From NCBI RefSeq assembly GCF_001053185.1, contig NZ_CSTD01000003.1, forward strand, positions 62,001-126,000: 64,000 bases of DNA, given 5' to 3'. Numbering within the stretch: the stretch's first letter is position 1; each line of letters starts with the position of its first letter. This document shows, piece by piece, positions 1 through 9,717 of the stretch. Source of the DNA: Mycobacterium bohemicum DSM 44277 (GTDB lineage: Bacteria > Actinomycetota > Actinomycetes > Mycobacteriales > Mycobacteriaceae). A program made the position numbers and the translations under genes. The notes under the pieces were generated by a model that worked only from the letters and a program-made list of their open reading frames with translations, was not told the DNA's origin and made no database searches.

Positions 1-855
1 GTGTTTCAGCGCACGCCGATCTGGATCGCGCCGCGATTCGACTTCCCGTTCACGCCCGAACAGCAGGAACTGTTCGAACGCGACCCGGCCACGGCGCGGC
101 AGCTGCGGGACGAGGCCTTCGACGCCTACGAGTCGGCCAGCTTCGGCGTCGACGACGCGCAGACCCGCGAGGCCACCGAGCTGGCCCGCGGCTACCTCCT
201 GCGCAAGGTGTCCGACCCCGAACTGCGGGCCAAGCTGATGCCGGACTACCCCGCCGGCTGCAAGCGCCCGCTGATGTCCCGCGACTGGTACCCCACCTTC
301 GCCCTGCCCCACGTCAGCCTGGAGACCACCGCGATCACCGAGATCACCGAACGCGGACTGCGCACCGCCGACGGCGTCGAGCACCCGGTCGACACCATCA
401 TCTACGGCACCGGCTTCACGGCTTCCGACTATCTGGCCAGCATCGACGTCTACGGCACCGGCGGCCGGCGCCTCCGCGACGACTGGAGCGACGGCGCGGA
501 GGCCTACCTGGGCACCCTTGTCACCGGATATCCGAACTTCTTCACGCTCTACGGCCCGAACACCAACGGGGTCAACTCGATCATCTACATCCACGAGGTG
601 CAGGCCGGCTTCGTCCGCCGCATCCTCGACGCGCTGGGCGGCCGCGGGGCGCGCACGGTCGAGGTCACGCCACAGGCCCAGCGCCGCTACAACGACGAGA
701 TTCAGGCCGCGATGGTCGGCAAGGTGTGGCTGGCGTGCGACAACTACTTCCGCCATGCCAGCGGCAAGGTCGTCACCCAGCTGCCCTACAGCGGCCGGAC
801 GTTCTACGAACGAACCCGCGAACTGGCTGACGGCGACTACCGCTTCGCGCGGTGA
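1..855 (+). CDS. Flavin-containing monooxygenase, C-terminal part (truncated by window edge)
   Basis: This is the last 284 residues of a class B flavoprotein monooxygenase (FMO/Baeyer-Villiger type), which uses FAD and NADPH to oxygenate ketones or heteroatoms. The visible part has the late-domain signature IIYGTGFTASDYL, with the TGF triplet typical of the family, and the segment GYPNFFTLYGPNTNG. The N-terminal FAD and NADPH Rossmann motifs are missing, so the gene almost certainly begins before base 1 and the GTG at base 1 is an internal valine. The substrate cannot be told. The M. tuberculosis order has no such gene at this place. Confidence 0.85.
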   Translation: MFQRTPIWIAPRFDFPFTPEQQELFERDPATARQLRDEAFDAYESASFGVDDAQTREATELARGYLLRKVSDPELRAKLMPDYPAGCKRPLMSRDWYPTFALPHVSLETTAITEITERGLRTADGVEHPVDTIIYGTGFTASDYLASIDVYGTGGRRLRDDWSDGAEAYLGTLVTGYPNFFTLYGPNTNGVNSIIYIHEVQAGFVRRILDALGGRGARTVEVTPQAQRRYNDEIQAAMVGKVWLACDNYFRHASGKVVTQLPYSGRTFYERTRELADGDYRFAR

Positions 856-1064
856 CGCGCCGCGCCGCGATGCGCGTGGGCGACGGCGTGCGGAAGCGCG
901 GCGACCTCGCCCGCCTCATCCGCGCGATGCGCTCGGCGGCCCGAACCGGGGTGCTGATCTCCCTCTCGGCCCTCATCCGCGCCGCGGTCGCGGCACGCTT
1001 GGACGGCCTCTTCGCCTGCATCAGCCAGACCCTACGCACGCGTAGGCGGCCGGCGGGTTACTGA
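852..1064 (+). CDS. Small basic ORF overlapping the monooxygenase stop (doubtful)
   Basis: A 70-codon frame opens with a GTG that overlaps the monooxygenase stop in a GTGA arrangement, which would allow translational coupling. The product would be very arginine-rich with one short hydrophobic stretch and matches no family I know. Codon use and composition resemble random GC-rich sequence. It is listed only because of the overlap; it may simply be non-coding spacer. Confidence 0.2.
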   Translation: MTRRAAMRVGDGVRKRGDLARLIRAMRSAARTGVLISLSALIRAAVAARLDGLFACISQTLRTRRRPAGY

Positions 1065-1180
1065 ACCCAGAAATTGTCGTGGCGAATGAACCACTCCCGG
1101 CGCTCGCCGTCGGTCATGTCGGCCAGCGCGCCGAATGACGCCGGCGGCCTCGTAGTCCGGCGGTTCACCCTTCAGTGTGA
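1058..1180 (-). pseudogene. C-terminal remnant of a lost minus-strand gene
   Basis: On the minus strand, directly after the SDR stop, the sequence reads as protein-like text in two frames. VTLKGEPPDYEAA is followed, after a frame change near 1138, by FGALADMTDGERREWFIRHD and then NFWVQ and a TAA stop. It has no start codon and no upstream domain. It looks like the tail of a gene whose body was deleted when the SDR arrived next to it. The family is not recognised. Confidence 0.35.
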
Positions 1181-1184
1181 CCCG

Positions 1185-2099
1185 TCAGTCGAACCGGTAG
1201 ACCACCCCGGTGAGCTGCTCCGAGACCTCCCATAGCCGCCGCTGCAACTCGGCGTCATGCGACTTCCGGCTGGACGCGACGAGCTTCGGGTAGCCGCGGG
1301 TTTCGGCGAACCCGTCGGGGCCGTAGTACTGGCCGCCGAGCACCCCCGGGTCGGTGGCGGCGCGCAGCGTCGGGAGCGCGCCCATGGCCGCGTCCTGCGC
1401 GATCACCGAGAAGAACACGTTGACGAGCGGCCGCAACGCCGCGGGCGTGTAGCGGCCCAGTTCCGTGTTCGACCCGCCGGGGTGGGCGGCGGCGGCGATC
1501 GTCGTGCCGTGCGGGGCGAGCCGGCGCTGCAGCTCGTAGGTGAACAGCAGGTTGGCCAGCTTGGCCTGTCCGTAGGCCGCGACCCGGTTGTAGGAGCGCT
1601 CCCACTGCAGGTCGTCGAAGTGGATGTCGGCGAGGATGCGGTGGCCCATGCTGCTCACCGTCACGACCCGCGACCCGGGGACCGGCAGCAGCCGCTCCAG
1701 CAGCAGGCCGGTGAGTGCGAAGTGGCCCAGGTGGTTGGTGCCGAACTGCATCTCAAAGCCGTCTTTGGTGGTCTCCTTCGGGGTGTACATCACGCCCGCG
1801 TTGTTGATCAGCAGGTCGATGTGGTCGTAGTCGGACTTCAGCTGATCGGCCGCGGCGCGCACGGAGTCCAGGGACGTCAGGTCAAGCTCCTGCAGCACCA
1901 CGTCGGAGCCGGGGCTCGTGGCGGCAATCCGCGCGGCGGCGTCCTTGCCCTTGTCGAGATTGCGCACCGCCAGCACGACGCGTGCGCCCTTGTCGGCGAG
2001 TGCGGCGGCGGTCTCGTAGCCGAGGCCGGTGTTGGCCCCCGTGACGACGGCGACGCGGCCGGTCTGATCCGGGATGTCGGCGGCGGTCCATGCGGCCAT
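1185..2099 (-). CDS. Short-chain dehydrogenase/reductase (Rv0439c-like)
   Basis: A 304-residue NAD(P)-dependent SDR of the retinol-dehydrogenase/WW-domain-oxidoreductase-like type. The cofactor motif TGANTGLGYETA lies near residue 20, NNAGVMY near 100, and the catalytic pair appears as YGQAKLAN (YxxxK) near 175. The ATG at 2099 is preceded by a good ribosome binding site, GAGGAG, on the minus strand. It is transcribed away from a TetR regulator, and the 100-bp gap holds a palindrome that may be the regulator's operator. The M. tuberculosis homologue also lies just before groEL2. The substrate is unknown; a lipid or alcohol is likely. Confidence 0.88.
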   Translation of the reverse strand: MAAWTAADIPDQTGRVAVVTGANTGLGYETAAALADKGARVVLAVRNLDKGKDAAARIAATSPGSDVVLQELDLTSLDSVRAAADQLKSDYDHIDLLINNAGVMYTPKETTKDGFEMQFGTNHLGHFALTGLLLERLLPVPGSRVVTVSSMGHRILADIHFDDLQWERSYNRVAAYGQAKLANLLFTYELQRRLAPHGTTIAAAAHPGGSNTELGRYTPAALRPLVNVFFSVIAQDAAMGALPTLRAATDPGVLGGQYYGPDGFAETRGYPKLVASSRKSHDAELQRRLWEVSEQLTGVVYRFD

Positions 2100-2125
2100 G
2101 ACGGGCTCCTCAACTTGTAGACTAA

Positions 2126-2144
2126 ACGGGGCGATCGCTCCGGT
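2126..2144. promoter_or_regulatory. Candidate TetR operator between SDR and tetR
   Basis: The 19-bp sequence ACGGGGCGATCGCTCCGGT is a near-perfect palindrome centred on GCGATCGC, with mismatches only at the mirrored third and sixth positions. It lies 27 bp before the SDR start and 57 bp before the regulator start, where a TetR dimer would block both promoters. This is an inference from symmetry and position. Confidence 0.5.
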
Positions 2145-2200
2145 TCATGCCACTATATGGAACGCACGCCCCGCTTTGTCAACCGATGGGTGGTGAACAG

Positions 2201-2767
2201 ATGGGTCAGCCCGCGCGGGCCCTGCGCGCCGACGCGGCGCGCAACCGTGCGCGCGTCCTTGACGTCGCGTACGCGACCTTCGCGGCCGACGGGCTTTCGG
2301 TGCCGATCGACGAGATCGCCCGGCGCGCCGGAGTGGGCGCCGGAACGGTCTACCGCCACTTCCCGACCAAGGAGGCGCTGTTCACGGCGGTCATCGAAAA
2401 TCGCATGCAGCGCCTCGTCGACGACGGCAGGGCCCTGCTGGCCTCCGAGGGGCCCGGGGCGGCGCTGTTCGCCTTCCTGCGCTCGATGGTCCTGCAGTGG
2501 GGGGCCGCCGACCGCGGCCTGGTCGACGCCCTGGCCGGCTACGGCATCGACATCGCCTGTGCCGCTCCCGACGCCGAGGACGCCTTCAAGGCCATGCTCG
2601 GCGAGTTGCTGCGCGCCGCGCAGGGGGCCGGCACCGCGCGGCCGGACGTCGAGATGCGGGACCTGAAGGCGATCCTCGTCGGATGCCAGGCGATGCAGGC
2701 CTACGACTCGGCGCTGGCCGAGCGGGCCACCGACGTCGTGATCGACGGCCTTCGCGCTGGGCGATAA
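2201..2767 (+). CDS. TetR-family transcriptional regulator
   Basis: TetR-type repressor of about 188 residues. The N-terminal helix-turn-helix reads IDEIARRAGVGAGTVYRHF, followed by PTKEALFTAVIENR as family members do; the C-terminal ligand domain is all helical. I chose the ATG at 2201 because GGTGG stands about 7 nt upstream. In-frame ATGs at 2147 and 2186 would add residues ahead of the HTH. It is divergent from the SDR and ends 13 bp before the first CIRCE element of groEL2. It probably controls the SDR and itself; the inducer is unknown. Confidence 0.85.
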   Translation: MGQPARALRADAARNRARVLDVAYATFAADGLSVPIDEIARRAGVGAGTVYRHFPTKEALFTAVIENRMQRLVDDGRALLASEGPGAALFAFLRSMVLQWGAADRGLVDALAGYGIDIACAAPDAEDAFKAMLGELLRAAQGAGTARPDVEMRDLKAILVGCQAMQAYDSALAERATDVVIDGLRAGR

Positions 2768-2779
2768 CGCCGGAGTCTT

Positions 2780-2806
2780 CTTGCACTCGGCATAGGCGAG
2801 TGCTAA
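2780..2806. promoter_or_regulatory. CIRCE operator 1 (HrcA site) upstream of groEL2
   Basis: CTTGCACTC, nine bases, GAGTGCTAA. The right arm matches the CIRCE consensus (TTAGCACTC-N9-GAGTGCTAA) exactly and the left arm differs at two positions. CIRCE is the site of the heat-shock repressor HrcA. The position, 150 bp before groEL2, matches the known layout in mycobacteria. Confidence 0.9.
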
Positions 2807-2814
2807 GAATGACG

Positions 2815-2841
2815 TTGGCACTCGCGACCAGCGAGTGCTAG
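2815..2841. promoter_or_regulatory. CIRCE operator 2 (HrcA site) upstream of groEL2
   Basis: TTGGCACTC, nine bases, GAGTGCTAG. A second CIRCE copy lies 35 bp from the first, so the two lie on nearly opposite phases of about three and a third helical turns. One mismatch in each arm relative to the consensus. Confidence 0.88.
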
Positions 2842-2854
2842 GTCGGGACGGTGA

Positions 2855-4579
<1,725 letters not shown>

Positions 4580-4600
4580 GTCCGCAGCAGTCCCAACTAC

Positions 4601-4635
4601 GAAAAGCCCGGTCCCCTGGTGGGGCCGGGCTTTTC
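4601..4635 (+). terminator. Terminator of groEL2
   Basis: GAAAAGCCCGG pairs with CCGGGCTTTTC, extended inwards by CCCC/GGGG with one bulged T and a four-base loop. The right arm ends in a TTTT run. It lies 21 bp after the groEL2 stop. Confidence 0.85.
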
Positions 4636-4680
4636 GCTGTCGCGGAGTGCGCGCACACTCGGCGGGGTAGGTTCGACCGC

Positions 4681-5511
4681 GTGGCCCTACCGACTCCCTC
4701 ACCCACCAGCACCGCCGTCGTTACCGGGGCGTCGTCGGGCATCGGCGCCGACATCGCCCGCGAGCTGGCCGATCGCGGCCACGGCGTCACGCTTGTCGCC
4801 CGCCGCGAAGACCGGCTTCGCGAACTCGCCGAGGAGCTCGGCCGCCGCGTCCGCACCGAGGTGATCGCCTGCGACGTCGCGGATCCCGGGGCCCGCGCGG
4901 GTCTCCTCGACGAGGTCGGTCGTCGCGGACTGACGGCCGACATCCTGGTCAACAACGCCGGCATCGGGACCATCGGCTCGGTGACGAAAACGGCCGTCGC
5001 CGACGAGATCGCCCAGGTGCGGGTCAACGTCGAGGCCGTCATCGACCTGACCACCCGAGCGGTCCAGCAGATGGTGCCGCGCGGACGCGGCGCGATCCTC
5101 AACGTGGGATCCACCGCGGGCTTCCACCCAATCCCGGGCCAGTCCGGCTATTCCGCCACCAAGGCGTTCGTGAACACCTACACCGAAGGAGTGCGCTCCG
5201 AGCTCGCCGGCACCGGCGTCACGGTCGCGCTGCTGTGCCCGGGGCCGGTGCGCACCGAGTTCCTGCAGAACGCAGGCATGGACGAGCGGGACTTCGCCAG
5301 CGCGTTTCCGAAGTTCATGTGGATGCCGTCGCGGGACGTGGCGCGCGTGGGCGTCGACGCGCTCGAGCACGACCGCGGAACGGTGATCGCCGGGCTGCCG
5401 AGCCGGGTGAGCACCCGGGTTTTCCAGTTCATGCCGCGGCGGCTGCTCTTGCCGCTGCTCAAGAGCCAGCACCCCGGCCTCAAACGAGACGCGGACAGGT
5501 CACCGGCCTGA
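4681..5511 (+). CDS. Short-chain dehydrogenase/reductase
   Basis: A 276-residue classical [15 protein letters not shown] binds the cofactor near residue 17, DVAD lies near 72, NNAGIG near 95, and the active site is S followed by YSATK (near 160). The C-terminal part ends in a basic tail (RRLLLPLLKSQ), which suggests membrane or lipid association. The GTG start at 4681 follows a TAGGTT box by about seven bases, so the message may be leaderless. It overlaps the end of the next, convergent gene by 12 bp. The M. tuberculosis order has neither gene here. The substrate is unknown. Confidence 0.87.
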   Translation: MALPTPSPTSTAVVTGASSGIGADIARELADRGHGVTLVARREDRLRELAEELGRRVRTEVIACDVADPGARAGLLDEVGRRGLTADILVNNAGIGTIGSVTKTAVADEIAQVRVNVEAVIDLTTRAVQQMVPRGRGAILNVGSTAGFHPIPGQSGYSATKAFVNTYTEGVRSELAGTGVTVALLCPGPVRTEFLQNAGMDERDFASAFPKFMWMPSRDVARVGVDALEHDRGTVIAGLPSRVSTRVFQFMPRRLLLPLLKSQHPGLKRDADRSPA

Positions 5512-6060
5512 GGGCCACGGCCGCATCCAGCCCTCCACCGGGAGCGCCAGCGCGTTGCACAGCGTGCAGATCGTCCGGTACCACCCGACCGCGGTAAGCA
5601 ATTCGATGCGTTGCTCGTCGTCGAGGTCGCGCCCCAGCGCGCTCCAGGTCGCCTCCGACCACGAGCCGGTGCGCTCCAGTTCGTCCACCGCCTCGATCAG
5701 GGTCCGCTCGCTCGCGCTCCACCGCGGGTCGGAGGCTCCGCCGGTCACCAGCGCGTCGCACTCGTCGTCGCTGACGCCCGCGATCGGGCCCCAGAACGCC
5801 GCCTGGCCGCCCCACTCGTACTCGCAGCCCACCAGCGCGCAGGTGCGAAGAATCGCGATCGTCCGCGTCCGCGGCGGCAAAAGCGCTGCGATGTAAAGGG
5901 ATTCGCCGAGCTTGCGCAGCCGGTTGGCCAGCGCCGGGTGGCGCTGCAGGCAGCGCACGAGGAGCAACGGCTCGTAGGTGCGATCCGGGTGGCCCCAGCT
6001 GTTGATGCCCTCGGCGTCCTCCGCGCTCCACGGCGGGGCCAGCGGCGCGACGCGGCTCAC
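5500..6060 (-). CDS. Carboxymuconolactone decarboxylase / AhpD-like protein
   Basis: About 186 residues with the helical AhpD/CMD fold. The segment [19 protein letters not shown] corresponds to the active-site helix of the family, with two cysteines (CALVGC) instead of CxxC and no clear His-Glu relay. Function could be peroxide or decarboxylase-type chemistry, but it cannot be assigned. The GTG start at 6060 overlaps the upstream stop (GTGA), so it is translationally coupled to the PPOX-like gene. A second protein of this superfamily is encoded at 29642-30196. Confidence 0.75.
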   Translation of the reverse strand: MSRVAPLAPPWSAEDAEGINSWGHPDRTYEPLLLVRCLQRHPALANRLRKLGESLYIAALLPPRTRTIAILRTCALVGCEYEWGGQAAFWGPIAGVSDDECDALVTGGASDPRWSASERTLIEAVDELERTGSWSEATWSALGRDLDDEQRIELLTAVGWYRTICTLCNALALPVEGWMRPWPSGR

Positions 6061-6479
6061 GCCGGCTCGCTGAATACGACGCAGTCGTGCAGGCAGCCTT
6101 TGGCTGCGCTGGGGGAGTCGGCCTCGCGGTGCAGCAGCGCCCGCGTCGGCGCCACGCCCAATCGGACGGTGTCCTCGCCGGCCTCGGTGAGTTGGGCGAC
6201 CCCGTCCACGATCAGCGAGTAGCCGCCCGGCTCGCGTGGGGGCCACAGCAGGGTGACCTCGCCGCGGCGGGCCAGGTTTTGCCGGGTCCGCCCCCCGATG
6301 GCACCGACATCGACGACGGCGCGGGGGCCGTCGGGACCCTCCGGCAGCGCGCGCAGCGTCGGCTCGACCGTCACCGTGTGCGGGCGGTACCCGTCGTCGA
6401 CGGTGATCAGATAGGCGAACGGGAAGTCCGGCAGAGCCGCGGCGAGCCGCTTGAGGTCCACCTTCTTCTTGGCGCGCAT
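6057..6479 (-). CDS. PPOX-like conserved protein (Rv0441c homologue)
   Basis: A 140-residue protein matching the M. tuberculosis gene next to PPE10 in size and place. [22 protein letters not shown] followed by [18 protein letters not shown] resembles the split-barrel flavin-binding fold of pyridoxamine-phosphate-oxidase-like proteins, which in actinobacteria often use FMN or F420. That family call is inferred from pattern, not from a decisive motif. First gene of a two-gene unit with the AhpD-like gene; it lies 27 bp after the PPE10 stop on the same strand. Confidence 0.75.
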   Translation of the reverse strand: MRAKKKVDLKRLAAALPDFPFAYLITVDDGYRPHTVTVEPTLRALPEGPDGPRAVVDVGAIGGRTRQNLARRGEVTLLWPPREPGGYSLIVDGVAQLTEAGEDTVRLGVAPTRALLHREADSPSAAKGCLHDCVVFSEPA

Positions 6480-6506
6480 GGCATCGAGGATAGGCGCCCG
6501 CGCAGG

Positions 6507-7856
6507 CTAGACCTGCAGCGCCGGCTCCCCGGTCCCCGGGGGGGAGTCGATGAGGCTGCGCGGGCCCTTGGGGAAGAACCCGGAGTTGGGGATGCCCGGC
6601 TCGCGGACGGGCGCACGCACGCCCGTGGCCGCGCTGGCCGCGCCGGCCGCGCTCATGCTCGCGCCGCTGGCTTCGAGCCTGCCTGCGACCATGCCCGCGT
6701 CGGCGGAGTTGCCGAACTCCATGGCGCCGGTGGTTGCGGGGCTGAGCAGCGTGGTGCTCGCCACGCCGGGGTTGAGGCCGCCGGTGGTGGCGGCGGCCGA
6801 GTTCAGCAGGCCCGAGCTGAGGTTGGCCGCGCCGAGGCCGCCCGTGAGGTAGCGGCCGGAGCTCAGGGGATCGGCGCTGGCCTGTCCTGTCAGCAGGTTG
6901 TCCTGGAAGATGCCGGCGTTGGCGGTGCCGGTATTGAAGAAGCCCGCGTTGACCGACCCCGAGTTCAACAGGCCGGCGTTCGACAAACCTGCGTTCCCGA
7001 TGCCGAGGTTTCCGCTGCCGGAGTTGAAAAAGCCGATGTTGTTGCTGCCCGAGTTGAACAACCCGATGTTTCCGGTGCCGGAATTGAAGCCGCCGAAGCC
7101 TATCTGATTGTTGCCGCTAAGACCGATCCCGAAGTCGTTGTTACCACTGTTGCCAAAGCCAAAGTTGTTATTGCCGAAGTTGCCAAAACCGAAGTTGTTG
7201 TTACCGGAGTTTCCCGATCCGACATTGAGGCTGCCGCTGTTTCCATACCCGACATTTGAATTGCTCACCGACGTCAGACCGAGGGGACCGAAACTGATCT
7301 GGCCGCCGTTGAAGTTGAAGCCGAGCTTCTGCATGACCTGCTGCCACGGCGCCAACTGCGAGACGGCCGTCGACGCGTCGGCGTGGTAGCCGAACATAGC
7401 CGCCACGTCGGCGGCCCACATCGCCTCGTAGGCGGCCTCGGTGTCCATGATCGCCGGGGCGTTGAGCCCGAACCAATTCGTCGACGCCAGCGCCTGCACC
7501 AGGGCGCGATTGGCCGCGACCACCGCCGGCTGCACCGTGGCCACCACCGCGGACTCGAACGCCGCCGCGATGGACGCGGCCTGGGTGGATGCGGCCTCGG
7601 CCTGAGCCGCGGCGGCACCCAGCCAGCTCACGTATCGCGTCGCGACGGTCATCATGGTCATGGCCGACGCGCCCTGCCATGAGCCGTTGACCAGATCGGA
7701 CGTCACCGAGAAGAACGACGAAGCCGCGGACGTCAGATTCTCGGCCAGCCCGTCCCACGCTTCGGCCGCAGCAAGCAGCGGTGCCGCACCAGGACCGGCG
7801 TAAATTAGAGCCGAGTTGATTTCTGGCGGCAACCACGCAAAATGCGGGCTCGTCAC
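6507..7856 (-). CDS. PPE10: PPE-MPTR family protein PPE10
   Basis: A 449-residue PPE protein exported by a type VII (ESX) system. It begins MTSPHFAWLPPEINSA, identical at the start to M. tuberculosis PPE10, and the PPE domain (about 1-180) includes the SxxxGxWQGASA/SW export region. Residues 200-330 are MPTR repeats of the NxGxGNxG type, for example NNNFGFGNFGNNNFGFGNSG. The tail is Ala/Gly/Ser-rich. It is not paired with a PE gene, as in M. tuberculosis. The MPTR is shorter than in M. tuberculosis (487 residues in total). In M. marinum PPE10 has been linked to capsule integrity. Confidence 0.93.
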   Translation of the reverse strand: MTSPHFAWLPPEINSALIYAGPGAAPLLAAAEAWDGLAENLTSAASSFFSVTSDLVNGSWQGASAMTMMTVATRYVSWLGAAAAQAEAASTQAASIAAAFESAVVATVQPAVVAANRALVQALASTNWFGLNAPAIMDTEAAYEAMWAADVAAMFGYHADASTAVSQLAPWQQVMQKLGFNFNGGQISFGPLGLTSVSNSNVGYGNSGSLNVGSGNSGNNNFGFGNFGNNNFGFGNSGNNDFGIGLSGNNQIGFGGFNSGTGNIGLFNSGSNNIGFFNSGSGNLGIGNAGLSNAGLLNSGSVNAGFFNTGTANAGIFQDNLLTGQASADPLSSGRYLTGGLGAANLSSGLLNSAAATTGGLNPGVASTTLLSPATTGAMEFGNSADAGMVAGRLEASGASMSAAGAASAATGVRAPVREPGIPNSGFFPKGPRSLIDSPPGTGEPALQV

Positions 7857-7894
7857 TGACCCAACTTAACCGGGATGGGCCGCCCTTCGTGGCG

Positions 7895-9625
7895 TTATTG
7901 GCCAGGTAGGGGCCCAGAACGGCGACCTCGAACCAACCTGCCGGGACGGGCGTCAGTGGGCGCACCATTTTCTGCGATTATTTGTCCGGAAACGACCGTT
8001 GTCACGTATCCTTCGGCGGTTTGGTCTAAGCGTCGCCCGCCGGCGGGCAGGTCGTAACGGATCACCGGCTTGTGGACGCGCAGGGCCGCGTGGTCGATGA
8101 CATTCAGGTCGGCCTTGTATCCGACGGCGATGCGGCCGCGGTCGCCCAGCCCGGCGACCCGGGCCGGAACGGAGGTCAGTTCGCGGACCGCCTCGGACAC
8201 CGTGAACCGGCCTGACTTCCGGTCGCGCGCCCAGTGTGCCAGAAAGTACGTCGTGTAGCTGGCGTCGCAGATCATCCCGTAGTGCGCGCCGCCGTCACCG
8301 AGGCCGAGCACCACGTCGTCGCGGTGGAGCAGGTCGCCGACCGTGCTCAGCGAGTTGTTCGCCAGGTTGCTGGTCGCGACCAGCAGCATCGCGTGGCCGT
8401 CGTCGTCGAGCAGGCGGTCGTAGGCCTCCTCCATCGGGCTCACCCCCCGCGCGCGGGCCCGGGCCGCGATCGACGTCGACGGGTCGGGCTCGTAGTCCGG
8501 GGTATCGCCCAGCGGGAAGATCCAGTCCCACATCTGCGCGACGTACAGGATCGGGTGCCCATGGCCGGGCTTGTCGGCCAGAATGCGCGCGCGGACGTCC
8601 GGCTTGCGCATCTCGGCGACCCGCTCGGCCAGCGGCAGATGCGCGATCTCGCGGTAGCTGGGGTACAGCACGAACGGGTTGGCGGACAGTTCCAGCCCGA
8701 TGATCAGCCCGATCGGGCGCGGCAGCAGCTGCGCGGTGATGTCGCCCCCGGCAGCGTTGGCCTTCTCGATCATCGTGATGGCGTCCTCCCAGGTCGGATC
8801 GCCAGAATTGGCGACGATCAGGGTGAACGTGACCGGCAGGTGCAGGTCCTCGGCGACGTCGAACACCGTCTGCAGCACCGGCTGGTAGCCGCCGGCGGGA
8901 ATGTCGGGCACGAACTGCAGCAGCCCGCCGCCGCCGTCGACCACGCCCTGTGCGATCGCCTCGATCTCCTCGCGCGCGGCGTCGTAACTCGGGATGGGCG
9001 AGCCGCTCTCGGTCTTGTGGATGGTGAACCGCGACGTCGCGAAGCCCAGCGCCCCGGCCTCGATCGCCTCGGTGGCCAACGCGCGCATTGTCGCCAGGTC
9101 GTCGGCGGTAGCGGGTTCCCGGTCCGCGCCGCGCCGGCCCATCACGTACACCCGCAGCGGCGAGTGCGGCAGATACGCGGCCACGTCGATGTCACGCCGC
9201 CGCGAGTCCAGGGCGTCGAGGTATTCGGGGAAGGTCTCCCAGGTCCACGGCAGCCCGTCGGTCATCACGACGCCGGGAATGTCCTCGACGCCGGCCATCA
9301 CGTCCACGAGGACGGCGTGGTCTTCCTGCCGGCACGGCGCGAAGCCGACCCCGCAGTTGCCCATGACGACGGTGGTGACGCCGTTCGCCGACGACGGCGT
9401 CAGGCGATCCGACCAGATGGCCTGACCGTCGTAATGGGTGTGCAGGTCGACGAATCCCGGGGTCACCAGCAGCCCCGTCGCGTCGATCTCGCGCACCGCC
9501 GAGGAGCCGTTGACCGACCCCACCGCCGCGATGACGCCGTCGGCTACCGCCACGTCGCCGACGTACGGCTCGCCCCCCAGCCCGTCGACGATCGTGCCAT
9601 TGCGGATGAGCAGGTCGTAGGTCAT
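7895..9625 (-). CDS. N-acyl-D-amino-acid deacylase-type amidohydrolase
   Basis: A 576-residue metal-dependent hydrolase of the amidohydrolase-3/D-aminoacylase group. The metal-binding HxH is in TPGFVDLHTHYDGQ (near residue 60); GNCGVGFAP and the late segment LGDGGAHYGMICD supply further active-site residues, and KADLNVID lies near the C-terminus. Such enzymes release D-amino acids from N-acyl forms, or hydrolyse cyclic amides; the exact substrate is open. The start at 9625 has AGGAG 9 nt upstream on the minus strand. It opens the accessory stretch between PPE10 and the Rv0443 homologue. A perfect palindrome at 9730-9744 lies about 110 bp upstream. Confidence 0.88.
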   Translation of the reverse strand: MTYDLLIRNGTIVDGLGGEPYVGDVAVADGVIAAVGSVNGSSAVREIDATGLLVTPGFVDLHTHYDGQAIWSDRLTPSSANGVTTVVMGNCGVGFAPCRQEDHAVLVDVMAGVEDIPGVVMTDGLPWTWETFPEYLDALDSRRRDIDVAAYLPHSPLRVYVMGRRGADREPATADDLATMRALATEAIEAGALGFATSRFTIHKTESGSPIPSYDAAREEIEAIAQGVVDGGGGLLQFVPDIPAGGYQPVLQTVFDVAEDLHLPVTFTLIVANSGDPTWEDAITMIEKANAAGGDITAQLLPRPIGLIIGLELSANPFVLYPSYREIAHLPLAERVAEMRKPDVRARILADKPGHGHPILYVAQMWDWIFPLGDTPDYEPDPSTSIAARARARGVSPMEEAYDRLLDDDGHAMLLVATSNLANNSLSTVGDLLHRDDVVLGLGDGGAHYGMICDASYTTYFLAHWARDRKSGRFTVSEAVRELTSVPARVAGLGDRGRIAVGYKADLNVIDHAALRVHKPVIRYDLPAGGRRLDQTAEGYVTTVVSGQIIAENGAPTDARPGRLVRGRRSGPLPGQ

Positions 9626-9717
9626 CTAAATAATCTCCTACTATAACTGTCTTACCAGGTCAAACACATTCGACGTGTCCGAGACTTCTGCGAAAGTGTC
9701 ATAAGTGAACTGCGGAA

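Noticed and set aside
6087..7259. Plus-strand frame opposite PPE10 with Val-Ala repeats
   Set aside because: The repeats are the complement of the MPTR repeats of PPE10, which is the real gene.
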